From assembly GCA_937949745.1 (NCBI GenBank), contig CALECM010000105.1, positions 91,110 through 155,109 of the forward strand: 64,000 nt of DNA, read 5' to 3'. The stretch comes from an uncultured Bacteroidales bacterium (lineage in GTDB: Bacteria > Bacteroidota > Bacteroidia > Bacteroidales > WCHB1-69). Every line of letters starts with the position of its first letter. Position 1 is the stretch's first letter. The notes under the pieces are model-generated. The model had not been told where the DNA came from. It searched no databases and saw nothing but the letters and a program-made list of their open reading frames with translations. A program made the position numbers and the translations under genes. Below are positions 20,519-28,015 of the stretch, one piece after another.

Positions 20519-20559
20519 TCGTGATAATTAGAAATACACCACCTTTAAAAAAATTTATT

Positions 20560-20991
20560 ATGAAAACGGACAAAAGCAACAAAATCGGAATGATTGGAGG
20601 AGTATTATTCTCTATGATTTTATTGTGTTGTCAGAATGTGAACGCTCAGGTAAGATATGCCGAAGTGATGCCGGAATTTCCCGGTGGCTTAGAGAAAATG
20701 TACGAGTATTTGAAACAAGAATTCTACTATCCCCAAAAGGCTATAGAGAAACAAGTGGAGGGTCACGTCGTAATTTCATTTATAGTGGAAAAAGACGGAT
20801 CAATCACGAATGTAAAAGTTGAAAATAGTAAACTGGAAAGCCCCGAGCAAGATATTCAGGAGGCAAAAGAGGCCTGTGAGCAGGAAGGGATCAGAGTTGT
20901 CGGCACCATGCCTCCTTGGAAACCGGGCCTTAAAGATGGAAAACCAGTAAGGGTTATTTATATGCTCCCTATTAATTTTTCTTTACAGTAG
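20560..20991 (+). CDS. Periplasmic TonB C-terminal-domain protein 1
   Basis: 143 residues from the ATG at 20560: a signal peptide (GGVLFSMILLCCQNVNAQ) followed directly by a TonB C-terminal-type domain (MPEFPGGLEKMYEYLKQEFYYP, GHVVISFIVEKDGSITNVKV, MPPWKPGLKDGKPV). In classic TonB this domain contacts outer-membrane receptors at the end of an inner-membrane anchor and proline-rich spacer. Here both anchor and spacer are missing, so the domain should be free in the periplasm. A near-paralogue follows 88 bp downstream and another is fused to BlaR1. The longer frame from the GTG at 20521 starts too close to the promoter to be likely. Confidence 0.8.
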   Translation: MKTDKSNKIGMIGGVLFSMILLCCQNVNAQVRYAEVMPEFPGGLEKMYEYLKQEFYYPQKAIEKQVEGHVVISFIVEKDGSITNVKVENSKLESPEQDIQEAKEACEQEGIRVVGTMPPWKPGLKDGKPVRVIYMLPINFSLQ

Positions 20992-21079
20992 GCTGAAAGG
21001 CTTATAAGTTATATTGTATAAAAGTTTTACCATATCAGAATTCTATAATAAATTAATACACAATTGTAAGAAAGATTTT

Positions 21080-21544
21080 ATGACAGTAAAAATAATTTTA
21101 AAATCCGGAATAAGCGGATGGTTGACGGGAATACTTCTGTTTTTTGTATTAAATTTATTTTCTTTCCAAAATATAAACGCTCAAAATCCAAAACAACAGG
21201 AAAAAGAGGATATGAATGAAACATTACCGGAATTTCCCGGTGGAATAGAAGCAATGTATAATTATATGATCAGGAATCTTAATTATCCGCAAGAAGATCT
21301 TGATAAAAAAGTAAGTGGTTTGGTAGTGGTTTTATCTACGATAGAAGAAGACGGATCCATTAGTAATGTTAAAATTTTTTCCAGTAATCTTCGCAGCCGC
21401 AAAAAGGATAGTGAAAGAGCTAAAAACTTATGTGAAGAAGAAGCGCTTAGGGTTGTAAGGAATATGCCGGTTTTTAAACCCGCTACCAAAGATGGGAAAC
21501 CGGTTGAAGTCGAATGCAGGTTCCCAATCCGATTTTCAATATAA
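21080..21544 (+). CDS. Periplasmic TonB C-terminal-domain protein 2
   Basis: 154 residues from the ATG at 21080, with a hydrophobic N-terminus (SGWLTGILLFFVLNLFSF) ending at INAQ, then the same domain as its neighbour: LPEFPGGIEAMYNYMIRNLNYP, EEDGSISNVKIFSSNL, MPVFKPATKDGKPV. The upstream TTG at 21014 would place 22 charged residues ahead of the signal sequence and is less likely. It is in the same operon as TonB-domain protein 1 and the BlaI/BlaR1 genes. The pair looks like a tandem duplication that has diverged. Confidence 0.78.
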   Translation: MTVKIILKSGISGWLTGILLFFVLNLFSFQNINAQNPKQQEKEDMNETLPEFPGGIEAMYNYMIRNLNYPQEDLDKKVSGLVVVLSTIEEDGSISNVKIFSSNLRSRKKDSERAKNLCEEEALRVVRNMPVFKPATKDGKPVEVECRFPIRFSI

Positions 21545-21604
21545 ACCATAATTAACCGGAACAGATAATACGACGAGAATATCCTAACTTCTATAAAAAT
21601 ATTT

Positions 21605-21967
21605 ATGAAAGAATTGACGAAAGCGGAAGAACAGATTATGCAGGTATTATGGAAAATCGAAAAAGGATTTGCCAATGATATCATGGCCCATATCCCTGAA
21701 CCCAAACCGGCCTACAACACGGCTTTAACAGTTGTAAGAATCCTGGAGAAGAAGGGATTTGTCGATCATGAGACATTCGGCAAGGCGCACCGTTATTATC
21801 CCTTGATCAGTAAAGAAGATTATTCGTCTTCTCTCTTGAAGAATTTCGCTAAAAAATACTTTAATAATTCCTTCAAATCGATGGTCTCTTTTTTCGCTTC
21901 CAACCATGACATCAGCCTCGAGGAACTGGAGGAGATCAGGAAATCTATTGAAGAACAGGAACAATAA
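21605..21967 (+). CDS. BlaI/MecI/CopY family transcriptional repressor
   Basis: 120 residues, the normal length. The winged helix occupies residues 1-75 (LTKAEEQIMQVLWKIEKGFANDIM, YNTALTVVRILEKKGFVDHE, GKAHRYYPLI), and the C-terminal helical dimerisation tail follows (SLEELEEIRKSIEEQEQ). Family members dimerise on palindromic operators and are inactivated when the partner BlaR1-type sensor triggers their cleavage. The blaR1-type gene starts 3 bp after its stop, which indicates translational coupling. The palindrome at 20481-20502 is a reasonable binding site. Confidence 0.93.
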   Translation: MKELTKAEEQIMQVLWKIEKGFANDIMAHIPEPKPAYNTALTVVRILEKKGFVDHETFGKAHRYYPLISKEDYSSSLLKNFAKKYFNNSFKSMVSFFASNHDISLEELEEIRKSIEEQEQ

Positions 21968-21969
21968 AT

Positions 21970-23382
21970 ATGGAAACGTTTTTGTCCTATATAATACCCA
22001 CTTGTTTAACTTCCATCATATTATATGGGATATATGCGATTTTCCTGAAAAACGAACGATTCTTTAATTTACTCCGGTTTTATCTGTTATTCTCCATTTT
22101 TTTTTCATTTCTACTCCCTTTCATCCGCATCAGTCTTCCCGAAGATAACATACCGGTATTTTCCGGTACTATTTCAGAACTTATGGAGTTAACCCTTCCC
22201 GAATTCCTGATGAACGGTGAAAAAGGAGGTTTTTCCCCTATGGACATAATAGGGTATATTTATTGGTCGGGAGTAATAATTTTTTCTTTATGGTTCGTCA
22301 TCAAAATAGGCAGGTTATTATTTTTCATTTTCTCTTCCTCCGGATATCAAAAGCTGAAAATCGGCCGTATACGACTGATTTTTACCAATACGGAACATGT
22401 TCCTTTTTCGTTCTTCCATTATATTGTTCTCAATAAAAACCAATTTAACGAAAAAGAAATCCATCAAATTATCATCCATGAAAAGGCGCACATAACTCAA
22501 AGGCACAGTCTTGATCTGCTCCTGGCAGAAGTAGCCGGAATATTCCAATGGTTCAATCCGGTTTTCCATTTTTACAGGAAAAGCCTTAAAAATATCCACG
22601 AATATTGCGCGGATGATTCGGTTTTACGGCAGGGTGTCGATAAAAAACAATACCTCACCCTGCTTATTTCCCAAACACTGGGATATAATATCCATAGCCT
22701 TAACCATAATTTCCGGGACGGATCCATTAAAAAAAGGATAAAAATAATGGTTTGTCCGAAAAAAAAATCGAAGTTTGCAATGGCAAAAATATTACTTTTT
22801 TTACCCGTCACCGGATTCCTTATCTATAGTAATAATATTATGGGATTGAATATTTCCGACATCACAGCGGGAAACGGTAATATAGAAAAACTCACTATCC
22901 CGCAGAATATTCATTCTTCTGTAGAGGAAAAACCGGATATTTCCATCCATAATTCACTGCAAGACCCGAGCACTTCTCCGTTGCAAGCGGAAGCCAATCT
23001 TTTACCGGAAAATTCGGAAGAAACCGGAACAATACAGGAAGCGGAAATCCCTGAAACCTTCCCGGAATTTCCCGGAGGATTTGAAAAATTGTATGAGTAT
23101 CTGTATCAAAACATGGAATATCCATTGCTGGCCAAAGAAAAACAGGTAAGCGGAAAAATTCTTTTCACCTTTGACATTGATGAAGAGGGCAATATAGTTA
23201 ACATCCGGGTAAGAGATTCCAGATTAGCCGGTCCGGAGGAAAATGCGGAAGAGGCTGGTCAGGAATGTATTGAAGAAGGACTCCGGGTGATCCGGAATAT
23301 GCCGGCATGGATACCCGCCACACAAAACGGGAAACCGGTGAAAGCTTCTTTTAGTATACCGATAAATTTTTCTTTGGATTGA
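21970..23382 (+). CDS. BlaR1/MecR1-type M56 metallopeptidase with C-terminal TonB domain
   Basis: 470 residues. N-terminal membrane helices (about residues 7-25, 33-53, 93-118), then an M56 protease domain with zinc motif H-E-K-A-H (in IIHEKAHITQRHSLDLL) and the downstream EYCADDSV glutamate motif, a fourth helix (about 272-292, ILLFLPVTGFLIYSNNI), a periplasmic linker, and a TonB C-terminal domain (about 365-470: FPEFPGGFEKLYEYLYQNMEYP... MPAWIPATQNGKPV). Classical BlaR1 carries a penicillin-binding sensor domain after the last helix; here the TonB domain takes that place. The signal sensed is therefore probably not a beta-lactam but something detected through TonB-type contacts. The last 180 bp recur at 27441-27633. 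Confidence 0.9.
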   Translation: METFLSYIIPTCLTSIILYGIYAIFLKNERFFNLLRFYLLFSIFFSFLLPFIRISLPEDNIPVFSGTISELMELTLPEFLMNGEKGGFSPMDIIGYIYWSGVIIFSLWFVIKIGRLLFFIFSSSGYQKLKIGRIRLIFTNTEHVPFSFFHYIVLNKNQFNEKEIHQIIIHEKAHITQRHSLDLLLAEVAGIFQWFNPVFHFYRKSLKNIHEYCADDSVLRQGVDKKQYLTLLISQTLGYNIHSLNHNFRDGSIKKRIKIMVCPKKKSKFAMAKILLFLPVTGFLIYSNNIMGLNISDITAGNGNIEKLTIPQNIHSSVEEKPDISIHNSLQDPSTSPLQAEANLLPENSEETGTIQEAEIPETFPEFPGGFEKLYEYLYQNMEYPLLAKEKQVSGKILFTFDIDEEGNIVNIRVRDSRLAGPEENAEEAGQECIEEGLRVIRNMPAWIPATQNGKPVKASFSIPINFSLD

Positions 23383-23395
23383 GGATCATGATATC
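23203..23395 (+). repeat. Direct repeat, copy A (3' end of blaR1-type gene)
   Basis: 193 bp matching 27441-27633 with four mismatches (23319, 23330, 23334, 23389). This copy is the functional end of the gene. The two copies bracket the AT-rich island between them. Confidence 0.97.
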
Positions 23396-24113
23396 ACTCC
23401 TCCACAAGTTCGATAAAGCCCTGATCATTGATTCTAAATCTGATAATCCAGGGATTGTTTTCCATTTCTTCCTGTGCTTTGATTTCGTCTTCCTTATTCA
23501 TAAGGATAACATCGCTACGTGTGAGTGTCATAACAGAATCAAAATAACCATTTTGTTTTTTAATGCTATATTCCAGAAAACAACTTCCCGGCATACACGA
23601 GTACGAACAAATTCTTACTATAGATAATAATCGATTTTGCCGGACATTCAAAGCCAAAACTTCCCTGTTTCCAACGCTGTCCTTTTGTTCTTTATTCAAG
23701 CGTGTTTCCAGAAGGAACAGATAGGTTTTATAATCTTTATGAATAGGGAGAACCCCTAAATAAGAAATTTCTTTTCCCCATTTGAGATCTTCAATAAATT
23801 GCTTCAATTTTAAAGAGTCATAATCTGATAACAAATCTTCATATTCATTATTTATCAAATACTGATACATGATATTTTCTAACCCATGAGGGATAGTAGT
23901 ATTTCCAGATAGATTTTTGATAATTTCTTCGCTAAAAAAGAGTGTATCATTCCAAATTTTTCCTTTTTTCAAAAAAGCTTTATCTTCGGAAGAAATATAA
24001 TTATTATTCTCAAAATTTTGAAAAAAACGGTACTTATTTTCTTCAATTTGCCCATACGAGGAATGTATGAGAAAGAAAACAAACAAATTCACAAAGTACA
24101 CTTTTGCATTCAT
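23394..24113 (-). CDS. Secreted hypothetical protein
   Basis: 239 residues from the ATG at 24113, which gives a proper signal peptide (MNAKVYFVNLFVFFLIHSSYGQ); the longer frame to 24179 begins with TTG and cysteine-rich sequence without a signal. The remainder is acidic and rich in N, E, K and Y with no motif I recognise. One stretch (VLALNVRQNRLLSIVRICSYSCMPGSCF) holds three closely spaced cysteines. Its coding strand is visibly more AT-rich than the flanking core genes. It is the leftmost gene in the island and its end coincides with the end of repeat copy A. It could be an immunity-type or accessory protein of the Rhs debris nearby, but nothing in the sequence proves it. Confidence 0.6.
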   Translation of the reverse strand: MNAKVYFVNLFVFFLIHSSYGQIEENKYRFFQNFENNNYISSEDKAFLKKGKIWNDTLFFSEEIIKNLSGNTTIPHGLENIMYQYLINNEYEDLLSDYDSLKLKQFIEDLKWGKEISYLGVLPIHKDYKTYLFLLETRLNKEQKDSVGNREVLALNVRQNRLLSIVRICSYSCMPGSCFLEYSIKKQNGYFDSVMTLTRSDVILMNKEDEIKAQEEMENNPWIIRFRINDQGFIELVEE

Positions 24114-24240
24114 AATATTACTGTCACAGAAACTATTAATTCTACATTTAATGTTATTCTCATAAAGAAAGTTTCTCAAACCTAATACTTAATACTTCTC
24201 AAACCATCTCATGCCCACATATTAATACAATAACAATTAC

Positions 24241-24690
24241 CTATTCCAATTTAAATCTAATTGGAAGAGTGATACAGATGCCAACAGGTTGCTTGGTGTG
24301 ATCATCTGTTGCAGGAATATCATACCTTAAAAGCTTAGCCACACGTAAAGCTTCTTTATCCAAATCATGCCGAATACTTTTTTTGATTTTATGCTCACTT
24401 GTAAAGCCACAAGTATCTACCCAGAATTCGACAAAAACTGTGCCTTCTATTTTATCTTTTTTTGCTGTTTTAGGGTATCTTAAGTTTTGTTGTATAAACT
24501 CCAATAAACTTTTTAGGTCTCCTTCCGTTTCCTGAAATTTTTTATCAAATGTAGGGAAATTGACCCAGGATCGGAGAACTTGATTATATTCATCACACCT
24601 ACTTAATTGGATTGAAATACTATCGATTTGACAATAGGAAAAGATTGTCAATGATAATAAAAATATTAAAACTAAAAATTTCTTTACCAT
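24241..24690 (-). CDS. Secreted TonB C-terminal-like protein
   Basis: 149 residues: signal peptide (MVKKFLVLIFLLSLTIFSYC) then a divergent TonB C-terminal-type domain, recognised by LLEFIQQNLRYPKTAKKDKIEG, a strand pair GTVFVEFWVDTCGFTSEHKI, and the ending GICITLPIRFKLE, which parallels the PIRFSI/PINFSL endings of the three TonB domains at 20.5-23.4 kb. Two cysteines (CDEYNQ and DTCGF) are absent from those paralogues. It has no anchor. Low-GC composition suggests it arrived with the island rather than by duplication of its neighbours. Confidence 0.7.
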   Translation of the reverse strand: MVKKFLVLIFLLSLTIFSYCQIDSISIQLSRCDEYNQVLRSWVNFPTFDKKFQETEGDLKSLLEFIQQNLRYPKTAKKDKIEGTVFVEFWVDTCGFTSEHKIKKSIRHDLDKEALRVAKLLRYDIPATDDHTKQPVGICITLPIRFKLE

Positions 24691-24864
24691 AATCTTGGAA
24701 TTTTATAAATGAAATCAGGATTCAGGTCCGCATACATGCGTTAAAGGAAGGTTCTTGCGTCTCAATTGTACCGATGCAAGACTTTCGCAATCCATTCCAG
24801 AATATTTTTTTCATCCACAGATAGAAGGTGTTTTAATAATTATTGGCATGTAATCTATATTATA

Positions 24865-25350
24865 TCATTTCGTAATAATCACAATTCTTTGTTTTCTCTT
24901 AGAAAAAGGGTGTTCTTTTCGGATAGATTTAATTTCGTTAGGCTTAATATTTCCTAATAACTTCATACTTTCCATTGTAAGCTCTTTCCCATTCAAAAAA
25001 ATAGGAATTTTTACAAAAATAAAATAGTTGATATGTTCAATACACTGTGAACTGTCATTTGATTCGTATTTAATTTCATAGAAAGACTCATTACCAAAAA
25101 CATCCTTATGGGTGAGTTTTAATTTTAATAAACTGTCTTGAAATAATTCCAATCCATTGAGAAAGAATGTATTTGTTTGGTTCTCACAATTTTTATTTTT
25201 TACAAAAATGTTCAATGTATCTTTCGGATAAAAGATTATTTTATTTATTACAATATAAGTTTGCTCTATATCGGGTCCCCGTAATGTATTTGATTGTCCG
25301 TACACCCAGAATAAATTTACTGAGAAAAAAATTAAAAATAAGTATCTCAT
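24865..25350 (-). CDS. Secreted hypothetical protein, candidate immunity gene
   Basis: 161 residues from the ATG at 25350, giving the signal peptide MRYLFLIFFSVNLFWVYGQ; the ORF extends 7 codons further but without a better start. The rest is beta-rich with no known motif (features: IEQTYIVINKIIFYPKDTLNIFV, KNCENQ, PNEIKSIRKEHPF). The stop codon of an Rhs-linked tail (25356-25358) lies only 5 bp before its ATG, the arrangement expected for a toxin tip followed by its immunity gene. Function is inferred from position only. Confidence 0.55.
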   Translation of the reverse strand: MRYLFLIFFSVNLFWVYGQSNTLRGPDIEQTYIVINKIIFYPKDTLNIFVKNKNCENQTNTFFLNGLELFQDSLLKLKLTHKDVFGNESFYEIKYESNDSSQCIEHINYFIFVKIPIFLNGKELTMESMKLLGNIKPNEIKSIRKEHPFSKRKQRIVIITK

Positions 25351-25355
25351 AATCT

Positions 25356-25949
25356 TTAATACCATAACCAATTAAATAAATTAAAATATCTTGACATTGA
25401 TGGATTTATCACTTGGTAGCTTGTTCCGTATCCCGAAAAGAACGAAGCATCATATCTATTAATTACAAGAGATGGTAAACCGCCTGTATTAAAATCCATA
25501 GAAGAGTGGTATTGTGATGCTGTATAAGTTGTCATGATAGCCTGTTGTCCAGCTGGGGTAGTTTGTGCAAGTCTGTTAGGAGTTGTAAAGTTACCATCTA
25601 TGTCTACTGTGCGTATTACACCAGGTCCCCATCCGGATCCGTATATCTCAACGGATTATTCAAACAATAACTATACCTGTTAAAATTCTGACTGAAATCC
25701 GGCATCTGTACATAGGGATCGGGAGAGAAGAACCGGGAATTGACCGGGTCGTATAAACGGCTGTAGTTGGCTTAGCCCAAATCCCTCACACTCGACAAAG
25801 TAAATAAATTTACTTTGTCGAGTGTGAGGGATTTTCATATTGATAATGCTGAAACAGTCTAAATGCTCGTGCCCCGTAAAACCACGGTCGAAAAGAAATT
25901 CGGTCCGGGTATCGCGCGTGTTATAATGGAGTATATCGTACGGATTTTT
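25356..25949 (-). pseudogene. Rhs repeat-associated core remnant with toxin-like tail
   Basis: Reading the minus strand, three in-frame pieces are separated by frame changes. First, FLFDRGFTGHEHLDCFSIINM (25.83-25.95 kb), the conserved Rhs core end. Second, after an inserted hairpin, YSRLYDPVNSRFFSPDPY, MPDFSQNFNRYSYCLNNP and LRYTDPDG (stop at 25616-25618). Third, a tail in another frame, GVIRTVDIDGNF through SYQVINPSMSRYF, ending at 25356. In intact polymorphic toxins the DPDG motif marks the junction between core and variable C-terminal toxin. No upstream Rhs shell is present, so this is a 3' fragment. The tail matches no toxin family I can name. Confidence 0.75.
25779..25834. repeat. 27-bp perfect inverted repeat inside the Rhs remnant
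   Basis: Arms 25779-25805 and 25808-25834 are perfectly complementary (core CCCTCACACTCGACAAAG) with only AA between them. It interrupts the Rhs codons between IINM and RLYDP and shifts the frame. It could be a collapsed pair of transposon ends, a MITE-like insertion or a strong hairpin. Confidence 0.9.
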
Positions 25950-26121
25950 TCAAAGAACGTCTATATAACGACAAAAATAATAAAAATTAAAATTCTTCAA
26001 AGATATCGTTAATATCCAAACTTCATGGTTTTGTTGCAATTTCTATCCTGTTTACTTATTGTGAGGATATGTAGATTTATAGAAATAATCTCATCAGGTT
26101 TTTACTGCTTAAATCAAGCCA
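25950..26121. other. Noncoding debris between Rhs remnant and next gene
   Basis: About 170 bp of AT-rich sequence. The Rhs frame runs into a stop at 25950-25952 and no further Rhs-like translation is visible. Nothing else is recognised. Confidence 0.5.
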
Positions 26122-26733
26122 TTACCACCATATCCACTTATCAAAACAACATTCCATAAACTCCTCCCAGGTATAAATTTTGAGTTCATTATTTACTGTT
26201 TTAATTGCGTATAGTTTACTGCCTTTGATGCCAATCTTATAACCCATTTCATGAGGTCCGGATAGCCATAAAATATAATCAAACTTTTCATCAAATAACA
26301 TTTTTGCCAGTTGAACGTAACCTGGATTAGCAATGGGTGGGGTTCTAAAAAAAAATCTGGCATCACAATTGGTAATTAAATTGCCTGCATAATCTGTTAT
26401 TAGGGTCATCGTTCTGAGATATTCTTCTTTTCCTTTACGCCCTACTTCATAATATTGAGGTTCAAGATGATATAAAAAAGAAAGGTCTAAGTATCTCTCT
26501 TTTTTAAATTCAACCTTATTATAATCCAAATGCAACATAAGAATATGAAACTGCCTCAAATTCTGCATATTTGCCATAGCAGAGTTCTTTTTTATCAAGT
26601 TTGATATTCTGTTTTCTAAAGAAATAATATCCTTTTCAATATTCAGAATTTCAATCATATTGATGCTTTCCTGAGCATGAGAACAGGGTATTAAATACAT
26701 AACGATTGATAATAAAAATAAAAGTTTGCGCAT
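26122..26733 (-). CDS. Secreted hypothetical protein, candidate immunity gene
   Basis: 203 residues from the ATG at 26733, which gives the signal peptide MRKLLFLLSIVMYLIPCSHAQ; the longer frame adds 11 residues that belong to an overlapping toxin-tail-like frame. The body has a helical stretch (IEKDIISLENRISNLIKKN), a beta-rich middle and an unusual C-terminus EEFMECCFDKWIWW. No family recognised. An Rhs/toxin-like reading (YDPWNGSIYSIPGYDITGAWNVF) ends across its start, again suggesting an effector tail followed by its partner gene. AT-rich like the rest of the island. Confidence 0.55.
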   Translation of the reverse strand: MRKLLFLLSIVMYLIPCSHAQESINMIEILNIEKDIISLENRISNLIKKNSAMANMQNLRQFHILMLHLDYNKVEFKKERYLDLSFLYHLEPQYYEVGRKGKEEYLRTMTLITDYAGNLITNCDARFFFRTPPIANPGYVQLAKMLFDEKFDYILWLSGPHEMGYKIGIKGSKLYAIKTVNNELKIYTWEEFMECCFDKWIWW

Positions 26734-26734
26734 A

Positions 26735-26838
26735 ATATAATTTTTTAGCGTCCAATATAAAAACATTCCATGCTCCTGTTATGTCATAACCTGGAATTGA
26801 ATAAATACTACCGTTCCAAGGATCATAACTCTATATAA
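26735..26838 (-). pseudogene. Toxin-tail-like fragment
   Basis: The minus strand reads YDPWNGSIYSIPGY DITGAWNVFILDAKKLYY (positions about 26838 down to 26735), preceded immediately by a stop (TAG) and continuing out of frame into the start of the 203-residue gene. It looks like the extreme C-terminal end of a polymorphic-toxin type protein whose upstream part has been lost. Short and degenerate, so the assignment is tentative. Confidence 0.35.
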
Positions 26839-27029
26839 GATATTTTAAAAAATATTTCCATTAACTTTGGTGATTGTTTCTTTAACAATACTGTGCATTA
26901 CAACTTAATGAGCATCAATGTTTCCGATATTAAGTGATAATGTCACTCTATTTCCGGACTGCATGTTTGATCATATTCTGGATAATTCATCTGTACGAGG
27001 TTTAAAATATTCCATCGAATATAGATACA

Positions 27030-27383
27030 TTGAAGAGAAAAGTAAAATCTATTCAACAATGGACAGAAATACTTATCTATAATTCATTAGATAGTAATAT
27101 ACCCAAAGATATACCAGAAGATCAAATTATCTATTCAATAGATACTATAAAACTTGCTTCTAAGATAGGTGAAATACTAACTGTATTTAAATTCTCAAAC
27201 AACATGAAAGAAGCATATGAAAAAACTAAAGAAATAAATGAAGATATGGAAGAACAAACCATATTTAAATTTGATAAAAATGGATATACAATAGAGCCTA
27301 TAGATAAAGATAAATTATCTGAATTCAATAAAAAACTAAAACAGGCTTTAGAGTATAATCCAAAAGAAAATAAAAATAAATAG
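27030..27383 (+). CDS. Small charged hypothetical protein (possibly truncated)
   Basis: Up to 117 residues, K/E/N-rich and mostly helical (NNMKEAYEKTKEINEDMEEQ), no signal peptide and no recognisable domain. No ATG is available: the only start is TTG at 27030, and a stop lies in frame at 27003, so the 5' end may be missing. It is the only gene in the island on the + strand and the most AT-rich one. A strong terminator follows the stop codon directly, which argues that it is, or was, a transcribed gene. Confidence 0.45.
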   Translation: MKRKVKSIQQWTEILIYNSLDSNIPKDIPEDQIIYSIDTIKLASKIGEILTVFKFSNNMKEAYEKTKEINEDMEEQTIFKFDKNGYTIEPIDKDKLSEFNKKLKQALEYNPKENKNK

Positions 27384-27405
27384 AACTCCTTAATAGGAGT
27401 TTTTT
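27384..27405 (+). terminator. Intrinsic terminator after the 27.0-27.4 kb gene
   Basis: Stem AACTCCT (27384-27390) / AGGAGTT (27395-27401), loop TAAT, followed by a T run to 27405. It begins at the stop codon of the preceding ORF. Confidence 0.8.
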
Positions 27406-27440
27406 AATGTAAAAATGTATATATATACCATAATTATTAT

Positions 27441-27633
27441 ATCCGGGTAAGAGATTCCAGATTAGCCGGTCCGGAGGAAAATGCGGAAGAGGCTGGTCAG
27501 GAATGTATTGAAGAAGGACTCCGGGTGATCCGGAATATGCCGGCATGGATACCCGCTACACAAAACGAGAACCCGGTGAAAGCTTCTTTTAGTATACCGA
27601 TAAATTTTTCTTTGGATTGAGGATCACGATATC
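27441..27633 (+). pseudogene. Direct repeat, copy B (3' fragment of blaR1-type gene)
   Basis: A second copy of 23203-23395 with four mismatches. It encodes the last ~60 residues of the TonB domain (IRVRDSRLAGPEEN... FSIPINFSLD) with changes G to E and K to N in the ATQNGKP motif, and has no start codon or promoter. It is a non-functional remnant that marks the right boundary of the island. Confidence 0.95.
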
Positions 27634-27742
27634 TTCCGAAAGAGATTATAGGTGACTAGTTTAGAATGATCATTAATCAACTATAATAGTTACTTCTTTA
27701 AAATAAGGTAATTATGTTAAAAGCCCGTAAAAGGAGATTTCG

Positions 27743-27815
27743 AGCGGTAGACGAGGTTCGAACTCGCGACCTAAAGCTTGGGAAGCTTTCACTCTACCAA
27801 CTGAGCTACTACCGC
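27743..27815 (-). tRNA. tRNA-Gly (CCC)
   Basis: 73 nt on the minus strand. Seven-bp acceptor stem GCGGTAG/CTACCGC, D-loop TAGCTCAGTTGGTAGAG, anticodon arm AAAGC-TTCCCAA-GCTTT (anticodon CCC), T-arm GAG-TTCGAAC-CTC and discriminator T; CCA is not encoded. It is transcribed divergently from tRNA-Thr. Confidence 0.93.
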
Positions 27816-27852
27816 TTATAATTTACGAGAATTCTCCCGGGAAAATCAAGGA

Positions 27853-27860
27853 CAAAAATA
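27853..27860 (-). promoter_or_regulatory. -7 element (TATTTTTG, minus strand) for tRNA-Gly
   Basis: The reverse complement of CAAAAATA lies 38 bp upstream of the tRNA-Gly 5' end. Confidence 0.5.
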
Positions 27861-27917
27861 CAAAAAATGTGGTAAAGAATTTATTGGATACCGCTTTTTA
27901 AATCTAAAGATTTTTTG

Positions 27918-27925
27918 TATTTTTG
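27918..27925 (+). promoter_or_regulatory. -7 element (TATTTTTG) for tRNA-Thr
   Basis: TATTTTTGC sits 12 bp before the mature 5' end of tRNA-Thr. Confidence 0.6.
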
Positions 27926-27936
27926 CAACCGCAAAA

Positions 27937-28009
<73 letters not shown>

Positions 28010-28015
28010 CTTTTT

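Larger units (their letters stand above)
20260..20520. other. Intergenic region upstream of the TonB/BlaI/BlaR1 operon
   Basis: An AT-rich divergent spacer between PNGase F and the TonB-domain operon. No ORF or RNA gene is visible. Its right end holds the palindrome and -7 element listed separately. Confidence 0.6.

Noticed and set aside
21970..23382. True beta-lactam sensor BlaR1
   Set aside because: The penicillin-binding domain is missing and no beta-lactamase gene follows.
25779..25834. Rho-independent terminator
   Set aside because: The stem is very long and perfect but only a TTTT follows, and it sits within Rhs codons rather than at a gene end.
23203..27633. Integrative element with att sites
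   Set aside because: Direct repeats fit, but no integrase, relaxase or transposase gene is visible and the repeat is much longer than typical att cores.
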